Below, one piece after another: positions 26,087 to 35,097 of a DNA stretch of 64,000 nt. Positions within the stretch are counted from its first letter, which is position 1. Every line of letters begins with the position of its first letter. The notes beneath the pieces are model-generated. The model saw nothing but the letters and a program-made list of their open reading frames with translations. It had not been told where the DNA came from and did no database searches. Both the position numbers and the translations under genes were made by a program. Location: contig NZ_ATVT01000002.1 in the NCBI RefSeq assembly GCF_000420865.1, positions 186,001 through 250,000 on the forward strand, written 5' to 3'. The DNA comes from Butyrivibrio sp. XPD2006. Lineage in GTDB: Bacteria > Bacillota > Clostridia > Lachnospirales > Lachnospiraceae.

Positions 26087-27583
26087 ATGAAATTAAAAGA
26101 TTTAAGCTCATTCAACGAAATAGTCATCCAGTGCCATGATAATCCGGATGCGGACGCTCTGGCATCAGGATTTGGTCTTTATACATATTTTAAGTCCAAG
26201 GGAAAAGACGTCAGATTTATTTACAGAGGCAATAATAAGATCCAGAAGAGCAATCTGATGATCATGCTTGAAGAGCTCAATATTCCCATCAGCTATGAAC
26301 CTGACTTTGATGAGGAACCCGAGCTGCTTATTACTGTAGATTGCCAGTACGGACAGCGAAACGTAACAACTACCAGGGCCAAAAATATTGCCATAATCGA
26401 CCATCACCAGAAAACAGTGGATCTCCCTGCTCTCTCAGAGGTTCGCAGCAACATAGGAAGCGCCTCTACTGTTGTTTGGGACATGATCTGTCATGACTCC
26501 GAAGAGGGGAAAGAGCTGATAAGCTCCAACAGGGATCTGTCTACCGCCCTGTACTACGGTCTTTATACAGACACAGGAAAAATGTCGGAAATCTCTCATC
26601 CTCTGGACAAAGACATGCGAGATGAGCTATATGTGGACAAAGGTCTGATCGTAAAAATGACCAACTCCAATATTTCTCTGGAAGAACTTAAGATAACAGG
26701 AAAAGCCATTCTCGGCTATGAGTATTTCAGTGACAGACAATATATGATAATCAAGGCCGAGCCCTGTGACCCGAATATTCTGGGTGTAATGAGTGATTTC
26801 TCTCTGGAGACGGCAGGTGTTGATATCTGCCTTGCTTACTATGAGAGACATGAAGAGATCAAATTCTCTGTAAGAAGCTGCACCAAAGAAGTTCACGCAA
26901 ACGAGCTGGCTGCTTTTATAGCGGACGGAATCGGCGGTGGAGGCGGTCACATCTATAAAGCCGGCGGCTCTATTCGCCCCGAAAATATAGGAAATCAGTC
27001 CGCAGAAGAAGTCTTTAATAAAAGGATGCGGGATTACTTTGAGAGTTTTGACACAATATATGCAAGCTCCGCCACTCTTGATACATCTGATATGCAGTTA
27101 TATGAAAAAATCCCTCATGACAGGGGATATGCAAAGCTTTCAGATATCTTCCCTGTGGGAAGGCCTGTATTTATAAGAACTCTGGAAGGTGATATAGATG
27201 TTACGGTTGAAGAAGACCTGTACATCATGATCGGAATCGAAGGTGAGGTCTATCCCATTCATGAGGATAAACTGTTTAAGAGTTACATCAGAAAGGATAC
27301 TCCCTATATCAATACCTTTGAGTATCCTCCCTGCGTGAAAGACCTGTATACCAGCGAAAAAAGAAACCTTCTTAAATTTGTAAAAACAGCAGGCACCACA
27401 GATTCAACAAAGATATATGCGAAGCCTGTTACAAAGAGTGTGAAGGTATTTACCGCCTTTGATAACGAAAACTATTTCCTTGGTAATGTAGGGGATTACA
27501 TCGCCTGCAGAGCCGATGATCCCCACGATATCTACATTATCAAAGCAAGACTGTTTGATAGTCTCTATAAAAAAACGTCTTAA
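26087..27583 (+). CDS. DHH-family phosphoesterase
   Basis: A 498-residue protein of the DHH/DHHA1 superfamily, which hydrolyses short oligonucleotides, cyclic dinucleotides or polyphosphate. Seen: QCHDNPDADALASG near residue 15 (metal-binding Asp residues), TVDCQYGQRN, IAIIDHHQ (the DHH motif) near 105, and the DHHA1 substrate motif GIGGGGGHIYKAGG near 285. An extra C-terminal region of about 180 residues has no recognised family. It is not the membrane-anchored GdpP type, since no helices or GGDEF domain are present. Expected role is cleavage of nanoRNA or cyclic dinucleotides; the exact substrate is open. Its stop codon overlaps that of the convergent TIR gene in the shared TTAA. Confidence 0.9.
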   Translation: MKLKDLSSFNEIVIQCHDNPDADALASGFGLYTYFKSKGKDVRFIYRGNNKIQKSNLMIMLEELNIPISYEPDFDEEPELLITVDCQYGQRNVTTTRAKNIAIIDHHQKTVDLPALSEVRSNIGSASTVVWDMICHDSEEGKELISSNRDLSTALYYGLYTDTGKMSEISHPLDKDMRDELYVDKGLIVKMTNSNISLEELKITGKAILGYEYFSDRQYMIIKAEPCDPNILGVMSDFSLETAGVDICLAYYERHEEIKFSVRSCTKEVHANELAAFIADGIGGGGGHIYKAGGSIRPENIGNQSAEEVFNKRMRDYFESFDTIYASSATLDTSDMQLYEKIPHDRGYAKLSDIFPVGRPVFIRTLEGDIDVTVEEDLYIMIGIEGEVYPIHEDKLFKSYIRKDTPYINTFEYPPCVKDLYTSEKRNLLKFVKTAGTTDSTKIYAKPVTKSVKVFTAFDNENYFLGNVGDYIACRADDPHDIYIIKARLFDSLYKKTS

Positions 27584-30500
27584 CCATCTATACCATACAT
27601 TGACTTCTGGTCCTCAGACATCTCTTCGCCCTGAAGATAATCTTTGGTCTTGCGGATCAGATCGTCAACCGTATAGTGTCTGAAGTAGCCCGCTGTTGCC
27701 TCATTGGATGAACTTTCATAACTGGCAGTTATGAAGGTATCAGTTGTCTTTTCATGTCCAAAGCAGGATACAACTCTTGTAAGCTCTATCCAGGTATTGG
27801 TCTCAATAATATCCATCAGATTTCCGCACTGTACATAGAGATAACCTGAAGCAGAATCATAGTCGATGGACGATTCATACATAGATGCTGTTGAATAAAC
27901 TGTCAGATCGCTCTTTCCTACAAACTGCAGGTTTTTCGCATCATATCTGTAGAGGGTTCCATCCGCGTAGGCTACCAGCAACAGATCTTTTCCATCTTCC
28001 TCAAAAAAGCTCATGGCAAGAGGCTCTACGTTATGGCAGGACGCCTCCCCAAGATTCTCATTTCCAGCGCTTAAAAGTCTTACTGAAACATTGTTGGTGA
28101 TGGCAAGTCTCTCACCTTTTTTATCCATGGCACAGAAAGTGGTCTTTCCCCAGTCCTCAGGCATCTCAATTTCTGTCATTGATCCGTCTGCGAAGTTTAT
28201 CAGAATATCTGTCTTAATGGAGAGTGAATAGGACTGATCTGCCACAAGATAAGCGCGATCCTGGTCTGCAAAGTAGAACAAGTTATTTATGTCGCCTTCA
28301 AAATCTACTCTCGTTTCCTCTCCGGTAGCAAGATTTCTTTTAACAACATAGTACTGCTCAAAGCTCACCATGTCATAGTAGACAAGATTTCCACCGCCCA
28401 TGGCGCATACCGGATCATAGCCGGAGAAGTCATTGTTTATAACCTCGTGCTCCATCTTAAGTGTCCCAAGATCAATGGTTATGATCTCAAGGCATCTGTT
28501 GTCACAAAGCGCCAGATAGAGCTTTTCCTCAAAGGTTCCAAGGAGCCTGTATTTGGAGGGCATGATACTGTCGCTTAAAGAAACTTCTCCAAGAACTTTC
28601 TTGTCCTTTGGATCTATCAGGATTGCCTTTGACCCATCATTCTCCTTATTGATGATGGCAAGGACCTTCTCATCCATGTAGTAGTTGGAGGCTGTGCTGA
28701 AAGCAGGGACATCTTCAATGGGAGTCCATTCCTCATCGTGAACATTCGAGTTGTAGAAGATTATCTCGCTGCTGAGATAGCCACGGGTATAAACACCATT
28801 ACCCACACATGCATCCACGATGTTGTCCTGGAATCTTGTTATCAGTGACACCGCGGTTTTTTCTTCTGTATCAGCAGGCATTCCGGTGGCTCCTTTATTG
28901 GTTATGAACATGGGAACGCCGTCTCGGTCCACATCGCTGACATCAACGATAATATCATTGACTCCGTACACACCCTGTACTTCACCGGTCTCTATATTCC
29001 AGATCTCACAGGTATCTGCTTTATAGAATGCTACTTTGTCATCAGAAAGAGCCAGGAAATCTGTCTTTTCAGGCACATCTGAGTATGTGAATTCGGAATC
29101 CCACAACAGGTTCAGATCCCCTGATGAGATACACTTGATATAGACCTTATTCTCGGTGATATAGTGGAAGTCATATCCCTTAACGCTGCCATCATTGCCC
29201 TCATCATTGCAGGCGATGAATATCTTATCTCCCACATATTTAAGAGCAGCGATCCATCCGTTTATGACATCCTCTTTCATACTGAGTGTCCCGGTTTCAA
29301 TGTCATACTCCAGCAGGTAGTAATCTGTTGTTGTAAAATCGCCGCGATCCTCCAGGACACAGGCGATATGTTTTTTGTCCTCTGAAATGGCAAAGTTTGT
29401 AAGGAAGGAATAGCCTTCTCTGGCTTCCACATCATCTATCATAAAGCTATCCTTAACACGGCCGTTTTGCATGGAAACAATATCCACATTTCCACGGCTT
29501 CCGACCAGAAGGATTGTTTCATCCCCATAAGGGAATATCTCTTTTGTATAGAGAATGTCGTAATCTTTGTCCTCAAGGGTCCAGATCTCTCTTCCCGTAA
29601 CCAGGTCATAGGCTGAAAGCTTATGAGTGCACAGAATAAGGAGCCTGTCATCCCCGTAAAAGAAAAACTTCTGAGTATCATCGCCGTAGTTATCCTGGTA
29701 AAGTACCTGCTTATGAGTCTTGGTATCCCATCCGATGACTACGCCGCTCTGATCCAGCCCCACAAGATATGTTGTCTTGGGAGAAAGACTGAACTCACTG
29801 ACATGATTGGGCATCTTGTAGTTCCATACAGCCGAAACATTACTGCCGGTAATAGTCTCATAGGCCCTGGATGCCAAAGTTATGGCCTTTATCGCCTCCG
29901 GAGTAACAGGTCTTTCATCAGTCTCATCCTTAGGAAGGGCCTCCAGCGCCAGCTGCATCGCATCAAGGCATCTGTCATCCTCAAGCAGCTGTGTGGACTG
30001 ATTAGCCAGGTTTCTGGACTGGTTCTTAAGGGATTCCAGATAGTTCTTCTGAATAAGGGTATTGCTATAGAACATGTAGCCTGCAAAGCCCACAGAAAGC
30101 GCCATAATACCTGTAGTGATGGCAGTAAGCCTCCTCATCTTGTACTGACGGCGCCTGTTGATCAGCTCATCATAAGAACAGCCGATGATAGCGGCCGCCA
30201 TACGGGGAAGCTCCTCAGCCTTGGCTCTCCTGTAAGGAAGCCTGTAGTCGCAGGACAGCGGCTCAAAGGGCATTTCCACAACGTGCCCTTCACCGTTTTC
30301 ATCCACAACTTCTTTTTTTCCTGTCAAAAGAATCTTTGGAATAACTTCATATGGTTCACCATCGGCCAGAACCGTAAGAATCTGGTTCATGGAATGGTTC
30401 TGCAGAAATACCTCGATCTCTTTTTCTACCCATGTAGAATACTTGGTATTTGTTGAACATATTACTATAAGATAATCAGCGTTATGAAGCGCCATAGAAA

Positions 30501-30696
30501 TAGTGTCATTAAGATCACTTGTAATAGGCAGCTCATCCTTGTCCCTGAATATTCTTTCTATCTTTTTAACTCCTGTTGCCTTCTGTATCTTCTTCGGAAT
30601 ATGAAAGTGCTCCAGGTCTCTCACAATAGACGCAGCTATCTTATTATCCAGATCAGCATGCTTGTAAGAAATAAAGGCATTAAAGTGGTTGATCAT
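27580..30696 (-). CDS. TIR-domain membrane protein with C-terminal beta-propeller
   Basis: A 1038-residue protein. Residues 1-120 form a TIR domain (NAFISYKHADLDNKIA, RIFRDKDELPI, ADYLIVICST). Within STWVEKEIEVFL, Glu93 matches the catalytic glutamate of NAD-cleaving TIR proteins such as SARM1. A single membrane helix spans about 190-210 (TAITTGIMALSVGFAGYMFY), then a helical linker typical of WD-repeat receptors (LLEDDRCLDAMQLALEALP), and about 780 residues of repeated beta-propeller-like strands (GVVIGWDTKTH, LSAYDLVTGREIWTL). The start at 30696 has GAGAGGG 7 nt ahead. A sensor linked to an NADase effector is inferred; bacterial TIR proteins often serve in defence, but no partner gene is adjacent. 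Confidence 0.9.
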   Translation of the reverse strand: MINHFNAFISYKHADLDNKIAASIVRDLEHFHIPKKIQKATGVKKIERIFRDKDELPITSDLNDTISMALHNADYLIVICSTNTKYSTWVEKEIEVFLQNHSMNQILTVLADGEPYEVIPKILLTGKKEVVDENGEGHVVEMPFEPLSCDYRLPYRRAKAEELPRMAAAIIGCSYDELINRRRQYKMRRLTAITTGIMALSVGFAGYMFYSNTLIQKNYLESLKNQSRNLANQSTQLLEDDRCLDAMQLALEALPKDETDERPVTPEAIKAITLASRAYETITGSNVSAVWNYKMPNHVSEFSLSPKTTYLVGLDQSGVVIGWDTKTHKQVLYQDNYGDDTQKFFFYGDDRLLILCTHKLSAYDLVTGREIWTLEDKDYDILYTKEIFPYGDETILLVGSRGNVDIVSMQNGRVKDSFMIDDVEAREGYSFLTNFAISEDKKHIACVLEDRGDFTTTDYYLLEYDIETGTLSMKEDVINGWIAALKYVGDKIFIACNDEGNDGSVKGYDFHYITENKVYIKCISSGDLNLLWDSEFTYSDVPEKTDFLALSDDKVAFYKADTCEIWNIETGEVQGVYGVNDIIVDVSDVDRDGVPMFITNKGATGMPADTEEKTAVSLITRFQDNIVDACVGNGVYTRGYLSSEIIFYNSNVHDEEWTPIEDVPAFSTASNYYMDEKVLAIINKENDGSKAILIDPKDKKVLGEVSLSDSIMPSKYRLLGTFEEKLYLALCDNRCLEIITIDLGTLKMEHEVINNDFSGYDPVCAMGGGNLVYYDMVSFEQYYVVKRNLATGEETRVDFEGDINNLFYFADQDRAYLVADQSYSLSIKTDILINFADGSMTEIEMPEDWGKTTFCAMDKKGERLAITNNVSVRLLSAGNENLGEASCHNVEPLAMSFFEEDGKDLLLVAYADGTLYRYDAKNLQFVGKSDLTVYSTASMYESSIDYDSASGYLYVQCGNLMDIIETNTWIELTRVVSCFGHEKTTDTFITASYESSSNEATAGYFRHYTVDDLIRKTKDYLQGEEMSEDQKSMYGIDG

Positions 30697-30913
30697 TATA
30701 TTTCCCTCTCCCCCATATACCGACCTTATGGTCAGCAAAATCTTTTCCTAAAAGAATATATCACAAAATCATAATGTCGCAATGAAGAACCGCAATTTTA
30801 AGTGTGATAATTTTGTGATAAACAGGGGAGTATAGTTTAATCAGAATCAAACAAGAGAGAAAAACAAAGACGTTACCAATAATAAAAATTATGAAAGTAT
30901 GGAGGTGTTCATT

Positions 30914-31492
30914 ATGAGAAAACAGATTGAAAGAATAATCGCAACAGTATTTATTATCGCTCTTAGCATTACAGCTTTTAATTTCAAGTCACTGGCATAC
31001 AGTGAGATTCCGGAATACTTCGATTTCGAGCAGTGCTGTGTATCAGTTAATGCCGGAAGTTCAATCGACCTCGGAATGAGAGCAACCTACAACTACGACG
31101 CATACGTTGGCAGCCACACCAGCAGCAAGACATATATTGAATGTTCTGAGAAATCAGGTTCACAGCGCGTAGTTCTTCATATCGGTCCTGATGAGCAGGA
31201 AAAGAACGTATTCTTCTACTTCTACGTTGATGACAAACAGGTAGACGACAAGAGCCTTTACGATTGCATCGAAGTTTACGTACAGAATATCGATCCTACC
31301 TACGCACAGAAAGCAGATATGGCAGCACCACTTAAGTGGTACGCAAACAACAACGGTGAGTTCAATGCATACGATTACTACATGAACTACCCTGATCTTC
31401 AGAACGCATTCGGAACCAACGGAGATGCACTCTTTACACACTTCTACCAGACAGGTAAGGCAGAGCACAGAGTAGCAAACAGACTCCTCTGA
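30914..31492 (+). CDS. Small secreted protein with C-terminal YYxNYPDL repeat
   Basis: A 192-residue exported protein with signal peptide (RIIATVFIIALSITAFNFKSLA). The central region (residues 30-135) is probably a beta-sandwich with no family assigned. The last 50 residues hold a motif YDYYMNYPDLQNAFG, LFTHFYQTGKAEHR that recurs in many secreted bacterial proteins as a short helical repeat, often in several copies; only one is present here. The start at 30914 has GGAGG 8 nt ahead; an upstream Met is less well placed. Monocistronic, convergent with the channel operon, with only five bases between stop codons. Confidence 0.8.
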   Translation: MRKQIERIIATVFIIALSITAFNFKSLAYSEIPEYFDFEQCCVSVNAGSSIDLGMRATYNYDAYVGSHTSSKTYIECSEKSGSQRVVLHIGPDEQEKNVFFYFYVDDKQVDDKSLYDCIEVYVQNIDPTYAQKADMAAPLKWYANNNGEFNAYDYYMNYPDLQNAFGTNGDALFTHFYQTGKAEHRVANRLL

Positions 31493-31497
31493 CAGAA

Positions 31498-32223
31498 TCA
31501 GAGTTCATACTTGGATTTCTTTTTACTAATCTCGTTCATATAAGCAGCAGTGATCATACCTGATGGGAGTGCTATTACAGCCACTCCCATCAGTGCTGAT
31601 ATCATAGTTATAAAGCGGCCTATATCAGTTGTTGGATAAATATCTCCATAGCCAATGGTGGTTATGGAAATCGTAGCCCAGTAAAGAGCATCAAAAAATC
31701 CATCGAAAAGATCCGGTTCCAGCTGGAATATCAGCATTGCCGAAACAAAAATATAGATTGTTATGAGTATAAGCACAGCCAGGAGCTGTGTTTTTACTTT
31801 TCTGAGGACATTTGCTATGACGATCATTGTCTTGGAATATCTGATCAGCTTAAGCACGCGGAATATCCTGAAGAGCTTTAAAAGTCTCAATGATGCTATC
31901 GGGAAGATCAGGTAAATGACCGGGATTATTGACAGAAGGTCAAAGATTGCAAGAGGCGTAAAAATATAAGCGATATAAGCTTTTATGCTCTTATATCCCA
32001 TTTTATAATCAGCCGTGTAAACCCTAGCGCAGTAATCTATGAACAGGATCACAGCAGTCATTATTTCAATGATCGTAGTGTAGAAGTTATCAGTCTTTAA
32101 AGTAAGCGGAACAAGACCGACAATAACCGTCGTCGTCATCAAAACATCATAGGCTCTGCTGGACGCATCACCTATACTTGATACTTCAATTACTTCATAC
32201 GTTCTTCTCTTAATCGCTTCCAT
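31498..32223 (-). CDS. Voltage-gated potassium channel
   Basis: A six-helix K+ channel subunit of 241 residues, expected to form a tetramer. The voltage sensor helix S4 has basic residues every third position (LRLLKLFRIFRVLKLIRYSK), and the pore contains the selectivity filter TTIGYGDIYP. No cytoplasmic RCK domain follows, so gating should be voltage-driven. The start at 32223 follows GGAGG closely; a longer frame would need TTG inside the upstream small gene. It ends the operon of a cation exporter and a 53-residue membrane peptide, suggesting a joint ion-homeostasis role. Confidence 0.93.
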   Translation of the reverse strand: MEAIKRRTYEVIEVSSIGDASSRAYDVLMTTTVIVGLVPLTLKTDNFYTTIIEIMTAVILFIDYCARVYTADYKMGYKSIKAYIAYIFTPLAIFDLLSIIPVIYLIFPIASLRLLKLFRIFRVLKLIRYSKTMIVIANVLRKVKTQLLAVLILITIYIFVSAMLIFQLEPDLFDGFFDALYWATISITTIGYGDIYPTTDIGRFITMISALMGVAVIALPSGMITAAYMNEISKKKSKYEL

Positions 32224-32255
32224 AGGCCTCCGCTGCAAAAGTATATGGTGTGAGT

Positions 32256-32417
32256 TTAAAAAGTTCCTTTCCAAAAGCAAAAAATTCCAAGAATAGCCAA
32301 AATTACGCTAAGTAACCTGCAAACAAACACAAAAAGCGAGATATGCATTCGCTTTTTGGAGGTTGTCACTCCGGAATCCGATATAAACAGATCATCATTA
32401 CTATACTTTCTTGGCAT
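32256..32417 (-). CDS. 53-residue single-span membrane peptide
   Basis: Small gene between a cation exporter and a K+ channel. AAGGAG lies 8 nt before the ATG, and the stop is 32 bp before the channel start. The peptide has a polar N-terminal half (PRKYSNDDLFISDSGV, a basic SKKR) and one hydrophobic helix (ISLFVFVCRLLSVILAILGI) ending FCFWKGTF. No family recognised. Position suggests a small regulatory or accessory subunit of the channel or exporter, which is inference only. Confidence 0.7.
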   Translation of the reverse strand: MPRKYSNDDLFISDSGVTTSKKRMHISLFVFVCRLLSVILAILGIFCFWKGTF

Positions 32418-32430
32418 AAAGTAAACTCCT

Positions 32431-33348
32431 TTATCGATTCTCATCTGAGTGATGCTTATAGCCCGTAGGATTTACATGGATCATAACATGTTTAACATCA
32501 GGGAATTCTTCTTCTATCTTGTCATGGACTCTCTCGGCAATATCATGAGACTGCTGCAGAGTCATATTCCCGTCCGCATTGATCTCCATCTCAACATATA
32601 CTCTCTCTCCGAAAGTCCTGGTTCTGAGAAGATCTACTCCGACTCCCAGTTTCTCATCCCTTGAGAAGTTATAAACCAAATCCCTTATCTGCGTCTCAAT
32701 TTCCCTGTCCGCCGATGTATCAAGCATCTTGTCCACTGCTCCGCGGAATATCTCTATGGCCACCCACATGATCATAAGACAGATCACAATACCCGCCACC
32801 TGATCAAGAACCGGGAATCCATGTCTTGCTCCTACAATACCTATAAGTGCTCCTATTGAGGAAAGTGCATCGGAACGATGATGCCATGCGTCAGCTTTGA
32901 AGGCACTGGACTTTAATTTTTTTGCATAGTACATGGTGTACCAGTACATAGCTTCTTTGGTGGCAATGGAAACGACAGCTGCTATAACAGCCAGCATTCC
33001 GGGCGTAGCGAACTGCCTGTAGCTTCCATCCACTATAGCTCCAAGACATTTTTTCCCTATTTCAATACCTGTTGCAAAAAGTATAAATGACAGGATCAGC
33101 GAAGCCACGCACTCTATTCTCTCGTGACCGTAAGGGTGCTTATCGTCCGCCTTTTTTCTTGAAAGGATAACCCCGATATACGCAATGAATGTAGCAAAAA
33201 CATCGGAAAGCGTATGTACAAAGTCAGAGATCATGGCCGTAGAATGGCCGACAATTCCGGCTATCAGCTTAAACACCGCCAAAAACACATTCCCCAGAAT
33301 TCCCACAAAAGCCATCTGATTGGTTATCTTTTTTACATCCTGTTCCAT
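32431..33348 (-). CDS. Cation diffusion facilitator (metal efflux)
   Basis: A 305-residue proton-coupled exporter of divalent metals (Zn, Mn, Fe or Co). Six membrane helices carry the family metal sites DFVHTLSD (helix 2) and HHRSDALSS (helix 5), and the C-terminal cytoplasmic domain has the expected HDIAERVHDKIEEEFPDVKHVMIHVNP pattern, seen as ERVHDKIEEEFPDVKHVMIH. The metal cannot be chosen with certainty. First gene of a three-gene operon with the membrane peptide and the K+ channel (13 and 32 bp gaps). Confidence 0.95.
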   Translation of the reverse strand: MEQDVKKITNQMAFVGILGNVFLAVFKLIAGIVGHSTAMISDFVHTLSDVFATFIAYIGVILSRKKADDKHPYGHERIECVASLILSFILFATGIEIGKKCLGAIVDGSYRQFATPGMLAVIAAVVSIATKEAMYWYTMYYAKKLKSSAFKADAWHHRSDALSSIGALIGIVGARHGFPVLDQVAGIVICLMIMWVAIEIFRGAVDKMLDTSADREIETQIRDLVYNFSRDEKLGVGVDLLRTRTFGERVYVEMEINADGNMTLQQSHDIAERVHDKIEEEFPDVKHVMIHVNPTGYKHHSDENR

Positions 33349-33421
33349 GACAGTCGCCTCCCACTTGCGTTAACACCTATATTATATCAAACTTAACGAC
33401 TGCTAATACATTAATAATTGC

Positions 33422-33455
33422 AAAAAAGAGCGTGGCACCGATTGGTGTCACGCTC
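33422..33455 (-). terminator. Intrinsic terminator after the Pro/Ala-tailed membrane protein
   Basis: GAGCGTGGCACC pairs with GGTGTCACGCTC (one G-U pair) around a four-base loop, followed on the minus strand by six T. Confidence 0.9.
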
Positions 33456-33478
33456 CCATAATTCATATTTGCAGCCGA

Positions 33479-34288
33479 TTACTGCTGATTTGTATCGTCT
33501 GTTGTGAAGTTCAGCTCAGGAGCTGCAGGTGCCTCAGGTGCAACGGGTGCTTCCGGTGCTTCCGGAGCTTCCGGTGCTACAGGTGCCTCATCTGCTGTGA
33601 ATCCCTGAACAGGAGTTTCAGGTGCAGCTGGTGTAAATTCTGCAGGTGCTGCAGGCTCTACAGGTGCTTCAGGTGCTACAGGATTCTGAGGTGCTGTATA
33701 TGTGTAGCCTGCCTGTGCTCCACCGTTTGATCCGTTCATGAAGCTAAGCGGTCCGTCAATTACTTTCTGTGACTCAAGCACTCTTGGATCTGTCTGCCAA
33801 TCCTGTGATCCGGGTGCTCTGTTTCCGGCTGTAGTAAGGAGCTTGATGCTGGCGATGATGCTGATAATGTTGGCAAGAACTGCAAATCCTACAGTCTGAG
33901 GATCATCAAGTCTCTCCATCATATCTCTGAATATCTGCACCAGAACTGCTATATTGATGATTGTAACTACTAAAGAAAGAAATCCACCAACATATGGAAT
34001 CTGATTACATACTACAGTTAAAACATATGTAACTATTCCCCAGAGTTTTAAAAGTACTGCCGGTGCTCTCCAACCGTAAAGGTTGATGTAATTTACAGGT
34101 CCGTAAGTAGCTTCTACGCAAGCATATACGTTTGCAATCGGAATGAATCCCATCCAAGGATTTGGATAATTACGAACCTTAAGGTACTTGTATCTTGCAA
34201 TAGCATCCACAAGATAAAGAGCAATCAGGATCAGAAAAAGAACCATTAAAAATCCTCCAAGTGCTGCAAGTACTGCCATATCTTCCAT
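33479..34288 (-). CDS. Membrane protein with Pro/Ala/Glu-rich tail
   Basis: A 269-residue protein. The first 165 residues contain about four membrane helices (LAALGGFLMVLFLILIALYLV, LKLWGIVTYVLTVVC, GGFLSLVVTIINIAVLV) and a motif PWMGFIPIANVYACVEATYG like that of small membrane proteins of the DUF5684 type; the family name is inference. The tail (about 100 residues) is disordered, with PEAPVEPAAPAEF repeats and a run of APEAPEAP. The start at 34288 has AAGGGG 7 nt ahead. Function unknown. The tail may hold the protein in the cell wall layer or bind partners. Confidence 0.8.
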   Translation of the reverse strand: MEDMAVLAALGGFLMVLFLILIALYLVDAIARYKYLKVRNYPNPWMGFIPIANVYACVEATYGPVNYINLYGWRAPAVLLKLWGIVTYVLTVVCNQIPYVGGFLSLVVTIINIAVLVQIFRDMMERLDDPQTVGFAVLANIISIIASIKLLTTAGNRAPGSQDWQTDPRVLESQKVIDGPLSFMNGSNGGAQAGYTYTAPQNPVAPEAPVEPAAPAEFTPAAPETPVQGFTADEAPVAPEAPEAPEAPVAPEAPAAPELNFTTDDTNQQ

Positions 34289-34381
34289 GTATTTTCCCCT
34301 TTCATAACACAAGTTTATTTTTTATAAACTTGATTATACAAGAGATTGCTATAAATAGAACCCCTAATTTTGCGAATTACA

Positions 34382-34936
34382 CTAACTTAATTCCTCCATC
34401 ACCTTCGCAAATTCGCTTAGGTACTGCTCTTGTTCAGCCTCAATTATCTTTTTATTGCTTAAAAGCTCAGCTTTTTCAAGGATTCTCGAAGATACAAACT
34501 TTAAATTCTCTACTGCCTTCTTTGTCTTTAAAGTAATCTGCTGATAGCAGGGTCCGATACATAAAAGCTTCATTGCCTCATCATCAGCTAAATATCCGCT
34601 GGTAATGATTCCCAGAGTATTAAATATTGTATCGTTGGCAATAGGACCGATTACCACATCATACTCGCTGAATTTATCAGGCATGGATCTTCTGTTGGAA
34701 AAGACATATCTAAACCATTCTTCATTTCTTTCAAGGCGTTTTACCTTCAGTTCGTCAAGGTCCAGCTCATATGTGTTTACCACGGTATCAGATCCGTTCT
34801 TTTCTCTGGCCCATCTGTTTGCAAACTCACTGTTATCTGTTGTATAAAATCCCTGTCCAAGATCGGCATTCTTGCGTCCTCTGTAAACATCAGGTTCTTT
34901 TATCTCTTCGTATCCTGTATGAAATACTCTTATCAT
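34382..34936 (-). CDS. DUF3990-like protein (possible ADP-ribosyltransferase fold)
   Basis: A 184-residue protein. The N-terminal pattern VFHTGYEEIKEPDVYRGRK, DLGQGFYTT and FANRWAREK matches the DUF3990 family, which as I recall belongs to the ADP-ribosyltransferase clan; that placement is from memory. A central YDVVIGPIANDTIFNTL is also typical. The last 30 residues form a charged helix. A strong AAGGAGG site precedes the start. Family members in clostridia are often paired with a small DUF3791-type gene, which may act as antitoxin; none is found beside this one. Substrate and effect unknown. Confidence 0.8.
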   Translation of the reverse strand: MIRVFHTGYEEIKEPDVYRGRKNADLGQGFYTTDNSEFANRWAREKNGSDTVVNTYELDLDELKVKRLERNEEWFRYVFSNRRSMPDKFSEYDVVIGPIANDTIFNTLGIITSGYLADDEAMKLLCIGPCYQQITLKTKKAVENLKFVSSRILEKAELLSNKKIIEAEQEQYLSEFAKVMEELS

Positions 34937-35010
34937 ATTGGTTACCTCCTTGATTCATCGGCGGTTACAACCCTATTATAACATTTTTAAAATTATTTGC
35001 AATTTAATTG

Positions 35011-35039
35011 TTGACAATTTAATTGTTGTGTGTTACATT
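35011..35039 (+). promoter_or_regulatory. Promoter of the thioredoxin gene
   Basis: Consensus TTGACA (35011-35016) and TACATT (35034-35039) are 17 bp apart, about 59 bp before the ATG. A 13-bp direct repeat AATTTAATTGTTG (35001-35013 and 35016-35028) covers the -35 box and the spacer and could be a regulator site. Confidence 0.75.
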
Positions 35040-35097
35040 TACATCACAACGAAACAAAAACCACTAACAACACACAGTAATTTAGGAGGTTATCAAA

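Noticed and set aside
29623-30456. 277-residue plus-strand frame opposite the TIR gene
   Set aside because: Antisense to a gene with clear domain motifs; no ribosome site.
30697-30738. Longer N terminus of the TIR protein
   Set aside because: The internal Met has GAGAGGG 7 nt ahead, and TIR domains normally begin as seen there.
31487-31503. Terminator hairpin CTCTGA/TCAGAG across the two stop codons
   Set aside because: Only six base pairs and no T-run; too weak to call.
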